A stretch of DNA of 6,140 nt, taken from assembly GCA_023451115.1 (NCBI GenBank), contig JAEXFV010000166.1, positions 1 to 6,140 of the forward strand, read 5' to 3'. The notes under the pieces are model-generated. The model saw only the letters and a program-made list of their open reading frames with translations, searched no databases and was not told where the DNA came from. The DNA is from Bacillota bacterium (GTDB lineage Bacteria > Bacillota > Clostridia > Christensenellales > CAG-138). This document shows positions 1 through 5,986 of the stretch, piece after piece; the first letter of the stretch is position 1; every line of letters begins with the position of its first letter. A program made the translations under genes and the position numbers.

Positions 1-451
1 CTATTTCCGGGTCAATATAGGCCTGGGCCAATTCCTGCGGCGCAGGGTCATCTTGGTTTTGCAGCCTCAGCCGTATAGCCAATTGCTCCAATCCTTTTTC
101 TTTGGCTATCATAGCCCTGGTGCGGCGTTTGGGTTTATAAGGCCGGTAAACGTCCTCCAGCTCAGCCAGCAAGGAACAACTCCCCAGCGCCGCTTCCAGT
201 TCCGGTGTCAACGCCTGCTGTTTTTCCAATGCAGTTCGGATTTCCTGCCGCCTGGTTTCAAAAGAGCGCAGATAAGAAAGCCGCTCTGAAATTTCCCGCA
301 GCACTTGGTCGTTAAGCTCCCCATGTTTTTCTTTGCGGTAACGGGCAATAAAAGGGATGGTATTTCCCTCGTCAATCAATTGTATTACATTTTCTATTTG
401 CCACCCCTGTAACCCGGGGAATTCTTTTAGCAAAGCTTCTTTGATTTCCAT
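1..451 (-). CDS. tex: Tex, RNA-binding transcription accessory protein (N-terminal part, cut by window edge)
   Basis: This frame runs open from an ATG at 449-451 (minus strand) to the window edge, giving 150 codons of the N-terminus; the rest lies left of position 1. Family features seen in the translation are TIPFIARYRKE at about residues 31-41, an EISERLSYLRSFE segment, and LEDVYRPYKPKRRTRA followed by IAKEKGLEQLA at about residues 98-124. These are hallmarks of the helical N-terminal region of Tex (YdcI-type) proteins, which are usually around 700-780 residues. In the family, this region precedes a YqgF-like nuclease fold, HhH motifs and a C-terminal S1 RNA-binding domain, none of which is visible here. 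Tex is a cytoplasmic nucleic-acid-binding protein tied to transcription. A Shine-Dalgarno GGAGAGG (457-463) sits 5 nt before the ATG and supports this start. The gene is divergent from the malic enzyme gene and appears to have its own promoter. The sequence shows no disruption. Confidence 0.93.
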   Translation of the reverse strand, partial: MEIKEALLKEFPGLQGWQIENVIQLIDEGNTIPFIARYRKEKHGELNDQVLREISERLSYLRSFETRRQEIRTALEKQQALTPELEAALGSCSLLAELEDVYRPYKPKRRTRAMIAKEKGLEQLAIRLRLQNQDDPAPQELAQAYIDPEI

Positions 452-482
452 ATTGGCCTCTCCATTATCCAATTTGCCTTGT

Positions 483-491
483 ATTGTACCA
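483..491 (-). promoter_or_regulatory. Putative extended -10 promoter for tex
   Basis: Reading leftward there is TGGTACAAT, an extended -10 (TG-n-TACAAT) with the hexamer at 483-488, about 32 nt before the tex ATG. I see no good -35 at the usual distance, which fits an extended -10 promoter but leaves the call tentative. Confidence 0.4.
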
Positions 492-511
492 CATTTTTAC
501 CCATCCGGATA

Positions 512-540
512 GTGACAGGGAAATTGACGTATTGTATAAT
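512..540 (+). promoter_or_regulatory. Sigma-A type promoter for the malic enzyme gene
   Basis: GTGACA (512-517, 5 of 6 to TTGACA) and a perfect TATAAT (535-540) are separated by exactly 17 nt. Transcription should start near 547, leaving a leader of about 40 nt before the ATG. No clear operator or catabolite-response element overlaps it. Confidence 0.7.
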
Positions 541-586
541 GATTTTTTAGTTAAGCCCAATGTAATTTAAAATAAGGAGAAGCATC

Positions 587-1762
587 ATGGATTACGCAAA
601 AGAGTCATTGCGGTTGCACAAAGAATGGAAGGGAAAGGTAGAAGTGGTAGCGACGGTCCCCGTAGCAAGCCGGGATGATCTTTCCTTAGCTTATACCCCC
701 GGCGTTGCCCAGCCCTGTTTGGAAATCCAGAAAGACGTAAACCAATCCTATGCGTTGACCCGCCGCCATAATATGTGCCTGGTGGTTTCCGATGGCACCG
801 CAGTGCTGGGCCTGGGGGATATCGGGCCTGAAGCCAGCATGCCCGTGATGGAAGGCAAATGCGTATTGTTCAAAGCCTTTGGTGATGTAGATGCTTTTCC
901 CATGTGCATCAAATCCAAGGATGTGGACGAGATCGTCAACACCATTTACCTGATCTCTGGTTCTTTTGGCGGGGTAAATCTGGAAGATATTGCAGCGCCC
1001 AGGTGTTTTGAAATAGAGCAGAAGCTGAAAGAAAAGTGTGATATTCCCATCTTCCATGACGACCAGCACGGCACTGCGGTGATCACCCTGGCAGGTTTGG
1101 TCAATGCTCTGAAGGTCGTTGGAAAACGGAAAGAAGAGGTCAAAATCGTGATCAACGGGGCTGGGGCCGCCAGCATTTCCATCACCAAGCTGCTGCTGTC
1201 CGATGGTTTCCTGGATGTCACGTTGTGCGACCGAACTGGGGCCATCTATCAGGGCCGGGAAAAGGGAATGAATTCCATAAAAGAAGAGATGGCGGCCATC
1301 ACCAATCAACGCGGCTGTAAAGGGACTTTGGCGGATGCTATGGTCGGCGCAGACGTGTTTATCGGTGTATCTGCCCCAGGCACGGTAAGTGTGGAAATGG
1401 TAAAATCCATGGCCAGGGATCCCATCATCTTTGCCTGCGCCAACCCTACGCCGGAAATCTTTCCGGAAGACGCCAAGGCTGGGGGCGCAGCGGTTGTGGC
1501 AACAGGGCGCTCGGATTACCCCAACCAAATTAACAATGTATTGGCCTTCCCGGGGATCTTCCGGGGAACGTTCGATGTACGCGCCCGGGATATCAACGAT
1601 GAGATGAAAATCGCAGCAGCATATGCCTTAGCGGGCCTGATTGGGGAAGATGAGCTCCAGGCGGATTATATCATCCCCGCTGCATTCGATCCCCGCGTGG
1701 GCAAAGCCGTGGCCGCTGCAGTAGCCCAAGCTGCCCGCAAATCCGGCGTCGCCAGAATTTAG
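587..1762 (+). CDS. NAD-type malic enzyme, short bacterial form (malate dehydrogenase, oxaloacetate-decarboxylating)
   Basis: This cytoplasmic enzyme converts malate to pyruvate and CO2 while reducing a nicotinamide cofactor. It has 391 residues, the normal length of the short (about 390-410 aa) malic enzymes such as B. subtilis YtsJ. Motifs in order: SLAYTPGVAQPC (33-44) with the probable catalytic Tyr36; GLGDIGPEASMPVMEGK (75-91) with the probable general base Lys91; NLEDIAAP (131-138), with Glu133 and Asp134 as likely metal ligands; IPIFHDDQHGTA (153-164), where Asp159 is the likely third ligand; the Rossmann glycine motif NGAGAAS (190-196); GVSAPGTVS; ACANPTPEI; and NNVLAFPGIFRG near the C-terminus. 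Asp215 in LCDRTG, at the end of the second Rossmann strand, favours NAD over NADP, though this is inference. A Shine-Dalgarno AAGGAGA (574-580) lies 6 nt before the ATG. The gene has its own promoter and a hairpin after the stop, so it appears monocistronic. It is visibly more GC-rich than the PTS genes to its right. Confidence 0.96.
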   Translation: MDYAKESLRLHKEWKGKVEVVATVPVASRDDLSLAYTPGVAQPCLEIQKDVNQSYALTRRHNMCLVVSDGTAVLGLGDIGPEASMPVMEGKCVLFKAFGDVDAFPMCIKSKDVDEIVNTIYLISGSFGGVNLEDIAAPRCFEIEQKLKEKCDIPIFHDDQHGTAVITLAGLVNALKVVGKRKEEVKIVINGAGAASISITKLLLSDGFLDVTLCDRTGAIYQGREKGMNSIKEEMAAITNQRGCKGTLADAMVGADVFIGVSAPGTVSVEMVKSMARDPIIFACANPTPEIFPEDAKAGGAAVVATGRSDYPNQINNVLAFPGIFRGTFDVRARDINDEMKIAAAYALAGLIGEDELQADYIIPAAFDPRVGKAVAAAVAQAARKSGVARI

Positions 1763-1789
1763 GAGGGGCAAAACCTGACAGAATTTGAA

Positions 1790-1821
1790 AAACTGCCGGC
1801 CGATATATGAGCTGGCAGTTT
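1790..1821. terminator. Bidirectional hairpin terminator between malic enzyme and IIB genes
   Basis: An 11-bp stem (1790-1800 with 1811-1821, one G-T wobble) encloses a 10-nt loop. On the plus strand the tail is only T-rich (TTTATATTTGG). On the minus strand the stem is followed by five T in a row, opposite A 1788-1792, so it is the better terminator for the convergent minus-strand gene at 1885-2493. It likely serves both genes. Confidence 0.75.
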
Positions 1822-1884
1822 ATATTTGGTAGGCTGAGATGCCATTTATCTAGATGAATTCCCATCACTGGATCAAGTTCGAGC

Positions 1885-2493
1885 CTAATCCTTTTTTGTC
1901 CGTTTAGGTGATTTTTCCTTTCTTTTGGGCTTATTCTTCTGTTGAGTCACAGGTATTTCATCGTTTATGGGGACCTCGCGGTCCCCTCTTAAAAAAACCG
2001 CGATCTGCTGCTCTTGTCGTATTTCACTCCAAAGTGAAGCGCCTTCGTCAAACGAATGGTGTAATTTAATTGCCACACCCTTTTGGTAAAGTTCTTCCAA
2101 CAATATAATGTCTTCCGTATTTAGCTTTGCAGTGTTTCTCACCACAAATACGCCTTGCTTTCTCCCTGTATCGCCAATTTCAAGTTTGTCAAAGGTAAAG
2201 CCGGCATGGTAGGTTTTTACCGCTGATTTTATATTTTTAAACAGTACGATGATAGGGCCAATCTCACCTAGCCAATTTTCCTTCCAGCCTTTCCCTGCTT
2301 CTTCACAAGTCATCGTTTTCAACTCAACGGAAGAGGGCATAACCATCCGAAACGCATCCTGCAAAATACTTCGTTCCACAATATCGTCATCTACAATAAC
2401 AGCTTTTTTCACAGGGCTAAAATTCATCCAGCTATTCACAATTTGCCCGTAAATCAAGCGGTCATCCACCCGCACCAGCGTCACCTTTGCCAT
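1885..2493 (-). CDS. PTS mannose/fructose/sorbose-family IIB-like protein lacking the catalytic His
   Basis: This 202-residue protein matches the mannose-family PTS IIB fold. It opens with a VRVDDRLIYGQIVNSW segment (7-22), equivalent to the family signature RxDDRLIHGQV, followed by AVIVDDDIVERS, a central KLEIGDTGRKQG segment and EELYQKGVAIKLHHSF. In the family, the signature His is phosphorylated by IIA and donates phosphate to the sugar. Here that residue is Tyr15 (codon TAC), so ordinary phosphotransfer is not expected. Normal IIB domains are about 160 residues; this one carries an extra tail in which 10 of the last 17 residues (186-202) are Lys or Arg. No signal peptide or membrane segment is seen. 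The start is supported by AGAGGAG (2504-2510), 10 nt before the ATG. The gene stands alone, with no IIA, IIC or IID beside it, and is divergent from an AraC-type regulator. It may be a regulatory or binding paralogue rather than a transporter subunit. The fold assignment is sure; the function is not. Confidence 0.85.
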   Translation of the reverse strand: MAKVTLVRVDDRLIYGQIVNSWMNFSPVKKAVIVDDDIVERSILQDAFRMVMPSSVELKTMTCEEAGKGWKENWLGEIGPIIVLFKNIKSAVKTYHAGFTFDKLEIGDTGRKQGVFVVRNTAKLNTEDIILLEELYQKGVAIKLHHSFDEGASLWSEIRQEQQIAVFLRGDREVPINDEIPVTQQKNKPKRKEKSPKRTKKD

Positions 2494-2518
2494 GCTTTCA
2501 ATGCTCCTCTACTCGATC

Positions 2519-2569
2519 GCTATCGCAATACCCGATCCTCTATATCAATATTCCTGCTATAGCAATACC
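2519..2569. repeat. Direct repeat GCTATNGCAATACC upstream of the IIB-like gene
   Basis: Two 14-nt copies, GCTATCGCAATACC (2519-2532) and GCTATAGCAATACC (2556-2569), differ at one base and are 37 nt apart start to start. Both are followed by ATCC, at slightly different offsets. They fall in the likely 5' leader of the minus-strand IIB-like gene. Paired direct repeats are a common layout for AraC-family binding sites, but no binding can be shown here. Confidence 0.55.
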
Positions 2570-2602
2570 ATCCAAAAATTAATTCTCAATTGTAGTTCAC
2601 GC

Positions 2603-2635
2603 AGGAGTATGTTATATTTTTATTATATTACTCCT
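2603..2635. repeat. Inverted repeat AGGAGTA / TACTCCT flanking a putative -10
   Basis: A perfect 7-bp inverted repeat (2603-2609 and 2629-2635) with a 19-nt AT-rich spacer is centred on 2619, inside the putative minus-strand -10 element at 2617-2622. It could be an operator. A 9-nt direct repeat CTCAATTGT (2585-2593 and 2634-2642) overlaps the same region. Confidence 0.45.
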
Positions 2636-2645
2636 CAATTGTCAA
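2617..2645 (-). promoter_or_regulatory. Putative promoter for the IIB-like gene
   Basis: Reading leftward, a consensus -35 TTGACA (complement of 2640-2645) is followed after 17 nt by TAAAAA (complement of 2617-2622; 4 of 6 to TATAAT). This would give a leader of roughly 115 nt that contains the GCTATNGCAATACC repeats. The weak -10 suggests dependence on an activator, plausibly the divergent AraC-type protein (inference). Confidence 0.4.
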
Positions 2646-2667
2646 ACCTGTTATATCATAATATATA
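2639..2667 (+). promoter_or_regulatory. Putative promoter for the AraC-family regulator
   Basis: TTGTCA (2639-2644) and TATATA (2662-2667) are 17 nt apart. The -35 overlaps the leftward -35 of the IIB-like gene on the other strand, so the two promoters share one arm of a large palindrome. Confidence 0.4.
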
Positions 2668-2679
2668 ACAAATTTGACA
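2640..2679. promoter_or_regulatory. 40-bp imperfect palindrome, candidate operator
   Basis: Two nested perfect inverted repeats share one centre (2659.5). The outer pair is TGTCAAA (2640-2646) with TTTGACA (2673-2679); the inner pair is GTTATAT (2650-2656) with ATATAAC (2663-2669). Overall, 16 of 20 positions match between the arms. It overlaps the putative promoters of both divergent genes, so a dimeric regulator bound here could control both. Confidence 0.6.
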
Positions 2680-2704
2680 TTATTTTGTTTTATGAGGTGT
2701 TCTC

Positions 2705-3616
2705 ATGCCCCGTAACTTTACCCAAAGTCCTTCCAGTACAATAAACGATTGTGATAACCCCAGCCATTTGTTTCCCGTAGAAATACAGGAATTCATCAAT
2801 ACATCTGATTTTTCTGCTTACAGTAGGGATGCAGGTGATAAACAGCTGCTGCTTCTTTACATACTACAAGGGAATGTTTCGATTGCAATCGATGATGAAA
2901 CGGTTTCCCTGTGCAAAGGGCAGTGTATTTTTATTAATGAAAACAGACCATACGTATTTGAGCTTGATGACTCTCGTCCTCTCCATGCAATACAAATACG
3001 GTTCAACAGCAAATTAATTTCCCACTTTCCTGGAAGCAATCTGGAGCACAAATATACGCTTCCCATTCTTCGTTCTGACGTTGTAAACTATCATGTGTTT
3101 CATGATTTTACTAACCAGGAACCCAACCCTAATAGCAGCATGCTGCAGATTTGGGAGGCCTTACGAGAACAGCAATGGGGATACGAAGTCAAGATTATGT
3201 CTTGCCTGCTAAATATCTGGTACAATCTTTTGTCCGAGCTCAAGGAGCTTATTTCTAGGGAAAGCACCTGGTCAAAGGACGAACGCATTCGGTGCAAAAT
3301 CATCCTGGCTTATATCGAGAACAATTATGCGAAAAAAATTACCCTGCAAGACTTAGCAGATATCATCCATATATCCAAAGAGGAATTCTGCCGTTTCTTC
3401 AAGCGCGCTATGATGTGTACGGCCATTGAATACCTCAATAATTTTCGTCTTAACAAAAGCCTTGAGCTTTTAATGAACACGGATTTGCCCATTGTGCACA
3501 TTGCTTTGGACGTAGGATTTAGCAGTGCAAGCTATTATGCGGAACAATTCAAGCGGTTTACCGGGCATACTCCTACAGAATTTAGAAGAAACTGTAAAGC
3601 CGACCTGAATTTTTAA
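2705..3616 (+). CDS. AraC-family transcriptional regulator, cupin sensor plus two-helix-turn-helix DNA-binding domain
   Basis: This 303-residue protein has the usual AraC/XylS length and order. The N-terminal part (about 40-105) looks like an AraC-type cupin sensor: LLLYILQGNVSIAIDDE, a GQCIFINENRPYVFEL strand pair and HAIQIRF. A helical linker (about 145-200) leads to the C-terminal DNA-binding domain (about 200-295). The first helix-turn-helix lies around ITLQDLADIIHISKEEFCRFFKR (212-234). The second contains PIVHIALDVGFSSASYYAEQ, then FKRFTGHTPTEFRR (262-295), which is the AraC family signature. The ATG at 2705 follows GAGGTG (2694-2699) by 5 nt. No signal peptide or membrane segment is seen, so it should be a cytoplasmic DNA-binding protein. 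It diverges from the IIB-like gene, its most likely target, and possibly controls itself and the enzyme I operon through shared TGTTATA motifs (inference). The inducer is unknown; a sugar or sugar phosphate is typical of the family. Confidence 0.93.
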   Translation: MPRNFTQSPSSTINDCDNPSHLFPVEIQEFINTSDFSAYSRDAGDKQLLLLYILQGNVSIAIDDETVSLCKGQCIFINENRPYVFELDDSRPLHAIQIRFNSKLISHFPGSNLEHKYTLPILRSDVVNYHVFHDFTNQEPNPNSSMLQIWEALREQQWGYEVKIMSCLLNIWYNLLSELKELISRESTWSKDERIRCKIILAYIENNYAKKITLQDLADIIHISKEEFCRFFKRAMMCTAIEYLNNFRLNKSLELLMNTDLPIVHIALDVGFSSASYYAEQFKRFTGHTPTEFRRNCKADLNF

Positions 3617-3649
3617 AACCCCCGCATTCTTTCTGTTTTATTTCGGCAC

Positions 3650-3696
3650 AAAATAAGCATCCTATTTATTTACTTTTGAAATAGGATGCTTATTTT
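3650..3696. terminator. Strong bidirectional terminator between AraC and GatB-like genes
   Basis: A perfect 18-bp stem (3650-3667 with 3679-3696) encloses an 11-nt loop. The plus strand ends in a run of five T (3693-3697) and the minus strand in TTTTG. It lies 33 nt after the AraC stop and about 48 nt after the minus-strand GatB-like stop, so it ends both convergent transcripts and closes the enzyme I operon. Confidence 0.9.
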
Positions 3697-3744
3697 TGAA
3701 AACACCGCTTACTTCTTTATCAGGATCGTAAGGAAATCCTGTCG

Positions 3745-4050
3745 TTATTTATTAATTTCTTTGATCATTTTGATCAAATCCGCTTTGCACTCATCCACAG
3801 CAAATCCTGTAATCAGTGGCGCTACGGACATAGCCGGTTTGGGGAATGTGGTAGGATCATAGTATTTCTTCCAGTTATTGGATGTAAATACCACCAAATC
3901 TACCGCCTCTGCAGCCTGTAATGCGCTGGTAATGTCTGACTTAGAGGTTTTTACTTCCACCTTAATTTCTCTGCAAATCTCTTTCACAGAATTCTCGGCA
4001 TAGGTAGAGGTAGCAATTCCGCTTCCGCAAGCAATTAAAATTTTAATCAT
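3745..4050 (-). CDS. PTS IIB protein, galactitol (GatB) type
   Basis: This small cytoplasmic protein of 101 residues has the length of stand-alone galactitol-type IIB proteins (about 95-100 aa). Its N-terminus, KILIACGSGIATSTYAE (3-19), is the P-loop-like signature of this family, and Cys8 is the expected phosphorylated residue. A second strand, DLVVFTSNNW (51-60), and a C-terminal helix complete the expected alpha/beta IIB fold. In the family, IIB takes phosphate from IIA and passes it to a sugar held by IIC. Neither IIA nor IIC is in the window, so the substrate cannot be stated; ascorbate- or lactose-type IIB proteins share the fold but fit less well. The ATG is preceded at 6 nt by a perfect AAGGAGG (4057-4063). 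The gene lies 88 nt after the enzyme I stop and is probably cotranscribed with it; a weak internal promoter is possible. A strong terminator follows. Confidence 0.88.
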   Translation of the reverse strand: MIKILIACGSGIATSTYAENSVKEICREIKVEVKTSKSDITSALQAAEAVDLVVFTSNNWKKYYDPTTFPKPAMSVAPLITGFAVDECKADLIKMIKEINK

Positions 4051-4087
4051 GGTTGGCCTCCTTCAGTTTTTTGGGAAAATTCAATTA

Positions 4088-4118
4088 TCTATATCGGCAA
4101 TTGCCTGACATTGCAATG
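4088..4118 (-). promoter_or_regulatory. Possible internal promoter with two palindromes before the GatB-like gene
   Basis: The enzyme I/GatB gap holds two perfect 10-bp palindromes, GGCAATTGCC (4096-4105) and CATTGCAATG (4109-4118), 3 nt apart. Leftward, TTGCAA (4111-4116) and TATAGA (complement of 4088-4093) are spaced 17 nt, a weak sigma-A promoter. One palindrome would lie in the spacer and the other over the -35, as a repressor site might. They could equally be RNA structure or chance. Confidence 0.3.
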
Positions 4119-4138
4119 CTTTCAAACCAACGACTGCA

Positions 4139-5848
4139 CTATATTTTTATAGCCTCATCTACCATAACCTTCATTTCACCAATACTTCGCGCCGCCAGCA
4201 ATTGCTGGCATAATGCTTCACAATCAATGCTGCTTAATCCTTCCATTAACTTACGGGCCTTTAATATCGTAGGAGCTGACATAGAAAAGCTATCCAGTCC
4301 AAGGCCCAGCAGCACAGGGATAAACTCTAAGTCCCCCGCCGCTTCGCCACACATGCAACAATCGATACCATTGCGATGGGCTGCCTCAATGGTCATTTTA
4401 ATTAAACGGAATACCGCAGGATGATAATGGCTATAAAGGCGTGCAATCTGTGGATTTCCCCGATCTACTGCAAGCGTATATTGAACCAAATCATTGGTTC
4501 CAATTGAGAAGAAATCTACCTCTTTTGCAAATTCATCGGCCATAACAGCAGTGGAGGGGATTTCAATCATCATTCCCACTTGTACATCCTCGTCAAAGGG
4601 AATGCTCTCGTTCCTGAGTTCATCCTTTACTTCATTCAGAATAGCTTTTGCGTGATAGAGCTCTTCAAATGAAGAAATCATTGGAAACATAATCCGCAAG
4701 TTTCCGTAGACGCTGGCCCGCAAAAGCGCCCGCAGCTGTGCCTTAAACATTTCCGGATTATCCAAGCAAATACGTATGGCGCGATAACCAAGGAACGGGT
4801 TTTCTTCCTTTGAGTTTGTGAGCAACGGCATCTTTTTGTCGCCGCCGGCATCAAGGGTACGAATGGTTACGGGCCGGCCTTGCGCCAACTCCAATGCCTT
4901 TTTATATGCCTCAAACTGTTCCGCCTCACTGGGTAAACAGTCTTTATCAATATACAAAAATTCGCTGCGAAACAATCCTACGCCCTCGCAGCCGCAATCT
5001 ACAGCAAAAGCGCACTCATCTGGCTGGGCAATATTGGCACAAATGCTCACCTGCTTGCCATCTTTTGTCAAACTCTTTCGATCTTTATATTTCTGTAGCG
5101 CCTGGTTTTCCTCTTGAAAAGCCTCAACCTTCAAAAAGAACGACGCTTTTTCTTCTGCAGAAGGATTAATCCATACTTCACCGCTTCCACTATCCATCTG
5201 AATCAAATCCTGGTCCTTTGCCTGGGATAAGATTCCTTTGCATGCTACAATGGCTGGGAGTCCCATTGCCTTTGCAATAATGGCCGTGTGTGATGTAACG
5301 CCGCCTTCTTCGCATACAATGCCACTGATATGCCCAATGTCCATCCGTATGGTATCAGAAGGCGCAAGCTCCTTGCAAATAATTACGCTATCCGTTTCTA
5401 AATTGCTAAGGTCGATCTTCTTAATATCTAAAATGACCTCAAGCAACTGATCCCGCAGGTCTTTAAAATCAGCCGCCCTTTGGGCCAACAACTCGTCTTG
5501 TGCAGACAACATCATTTCAATTAGTACTGAAAAAATGCAATCCACCGCAGCTGCGGCATTCTTCCCCTCTCTTATTGCATCCGTAATGGGGATAATGAGC
5601 GAATCGTCATCCTCCAGCATCATAATATGCGCTTCAAAAATCGCTGCCTCTTGTGCACCAGTACGCAACATGGCTGCTTTGCAATAATTTTTGTTATTCT
5701 CCTTTACCGTATCCCGGGCATTTAAAAATAATTGTATTTCTTTTTCTATTGACGCGCATTGATGCGCCGGAATTTTAATTTCTTCAACAATATATCGGAT
5801 AGCGGGTGCGCTTCCAAATCCTGTTGCTACGCCAATACCTTTTAACAT
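4139..5848 (-). CDS. ptsI: PTS enzyme I (phosphoenolpyruvate-protein phosphotransferase)
   Basis: This cytoplasmic enzyme autophosphorylates from PEP and normally hands the phosphate to HPr. At 569 residues it has full enzyme I length (E. coli about 575). The N-terminal HPr-binding part (about 1-140) starts MLKGIGVATG and contains AAIFEAHIMMLED. The swivelling phospho-His domain (about 150-225) contains GGVTSHTAIIAKAMGLPAI, with active His187. The C-terminal PEP-binding TIM barrel (about 250-540) contains GLFRSEFLY (Arg294), TIRTLDAGGDK (Arg330), MIEIPS (Glu429), SIGTNDLVQYTLAVDR (Asp453) and CMCGEAAGD (Cys500, the probable general acid). Every key residue I can check is present, so it should be active. 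The start matches the family's MLKGI beginning, though its Shine-Dalgarno (AAGGG, 5858-5862) is modest. It heads an operon with a GatB-like IIB, away from any HPr gene. Enzyme I is more often next to ptsH, so this could be a second, dedicated copy (inference); its N-terminal HPr-binding region is where specificity would differ. Confidence 0.96.
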   Translation of the reverse strand: MLKGIGVATGFGSAPAIRYIVEEIKIPAHQCASIEKEIQLFLNARDTVKENNKNYCKAAMLRTGAQEAAIFEAHIMMLEDDDSLIIPITDAIREGKNAAAAVDCIFSVLIEMMLSAQDELLAQRAADFKDLRDQLLEVILDIKKIDLSNLETDSVIICKELAPSDTIRMDIGHISGIVCEEGGVTSHTAIIAKAMGLPAIVACKGILSQAKDQDLIQMDSGSGEVWINPSAEEKASFFLKVEAFQEENQALQKYKDRKSLTKDGKQVSICANIAQPDECAFAVDCGCEGVGLFRSEFLYIDKDCLPSEAEQFEAYKKALELAQGRPVTIRTLDAGGDKKMPLLTNSKEENPFLGYRAIRICLDNPEMFKAQLRALLRASVYGNLRIMFPMISSFEELYHAKAILNEVKDELRNESIPFDEDVQVGMMIEIPSTAVMADEFAKEVDFFSIGTNDLVQYTLAVDRGNPQIARLYSHYHPAVFRLIKMTIEAAHRNGIDCCMCGEAAGDLEFIPVLLGLGLDSFSMSAPTILKARKLMEGLSSIDCEALCQQLLAARSIGEMKVMVDEAIKI

Positions 5849-5986
5849 GATGCTTTACCCTTACTTTCATAGAATTATTAAAACCAAATAAAAAATATCT
5901 AACTTTAGGTGGTTGAAAAAAACGAAACGCATCACTCAGCACAATTAATAAAGCATCACACATGACACTATTTTGTGATTTTTAGC

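Noticed and set aside
524..529. TTGACG as the -35 of the malic enzyme promoter
   Set aside because: It lies only 5 nt from TATAAT. GTGACA at 512-517 has the correct 17-nt spacing.
686..1528. Long minus-strand open frame of 280 codons inside the malic enzyme gene
   Set aside because: It is antisense to a fully conserved malic enzyme, its translation resembles no family I know, and no ribosome binding site or promoter supports it.
4053..4424. Plus-strand open frame antisense to the end of enzyme I
   Set aside because: It overlaps conserved enzyme I coding sequence and has no recognisable motif.
5912..5935. Catabolite-response element (CcpA site) in the enzyme I leader
   Set aside because: The AACG-containing stretch does not fit the spacing or symmetry of a cre site.
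5790..5963. Possible leader peptide starting at the ATG complementary to 5961-5963 and running into the enzyme I start
   Set aside because: It has no convincing Shine-Dalgarno and its translation looks random. The overlap with enzyme I seems accidental.
5955..5979. CRP-like site from ATCACA and TGTGAT
   Set aside because: The half-sites are in the opposite order to TGTGA-N6-TCACA and the spacing (13 nt) is wrong. It is noted only as a possible mRNA 5' hairpin.
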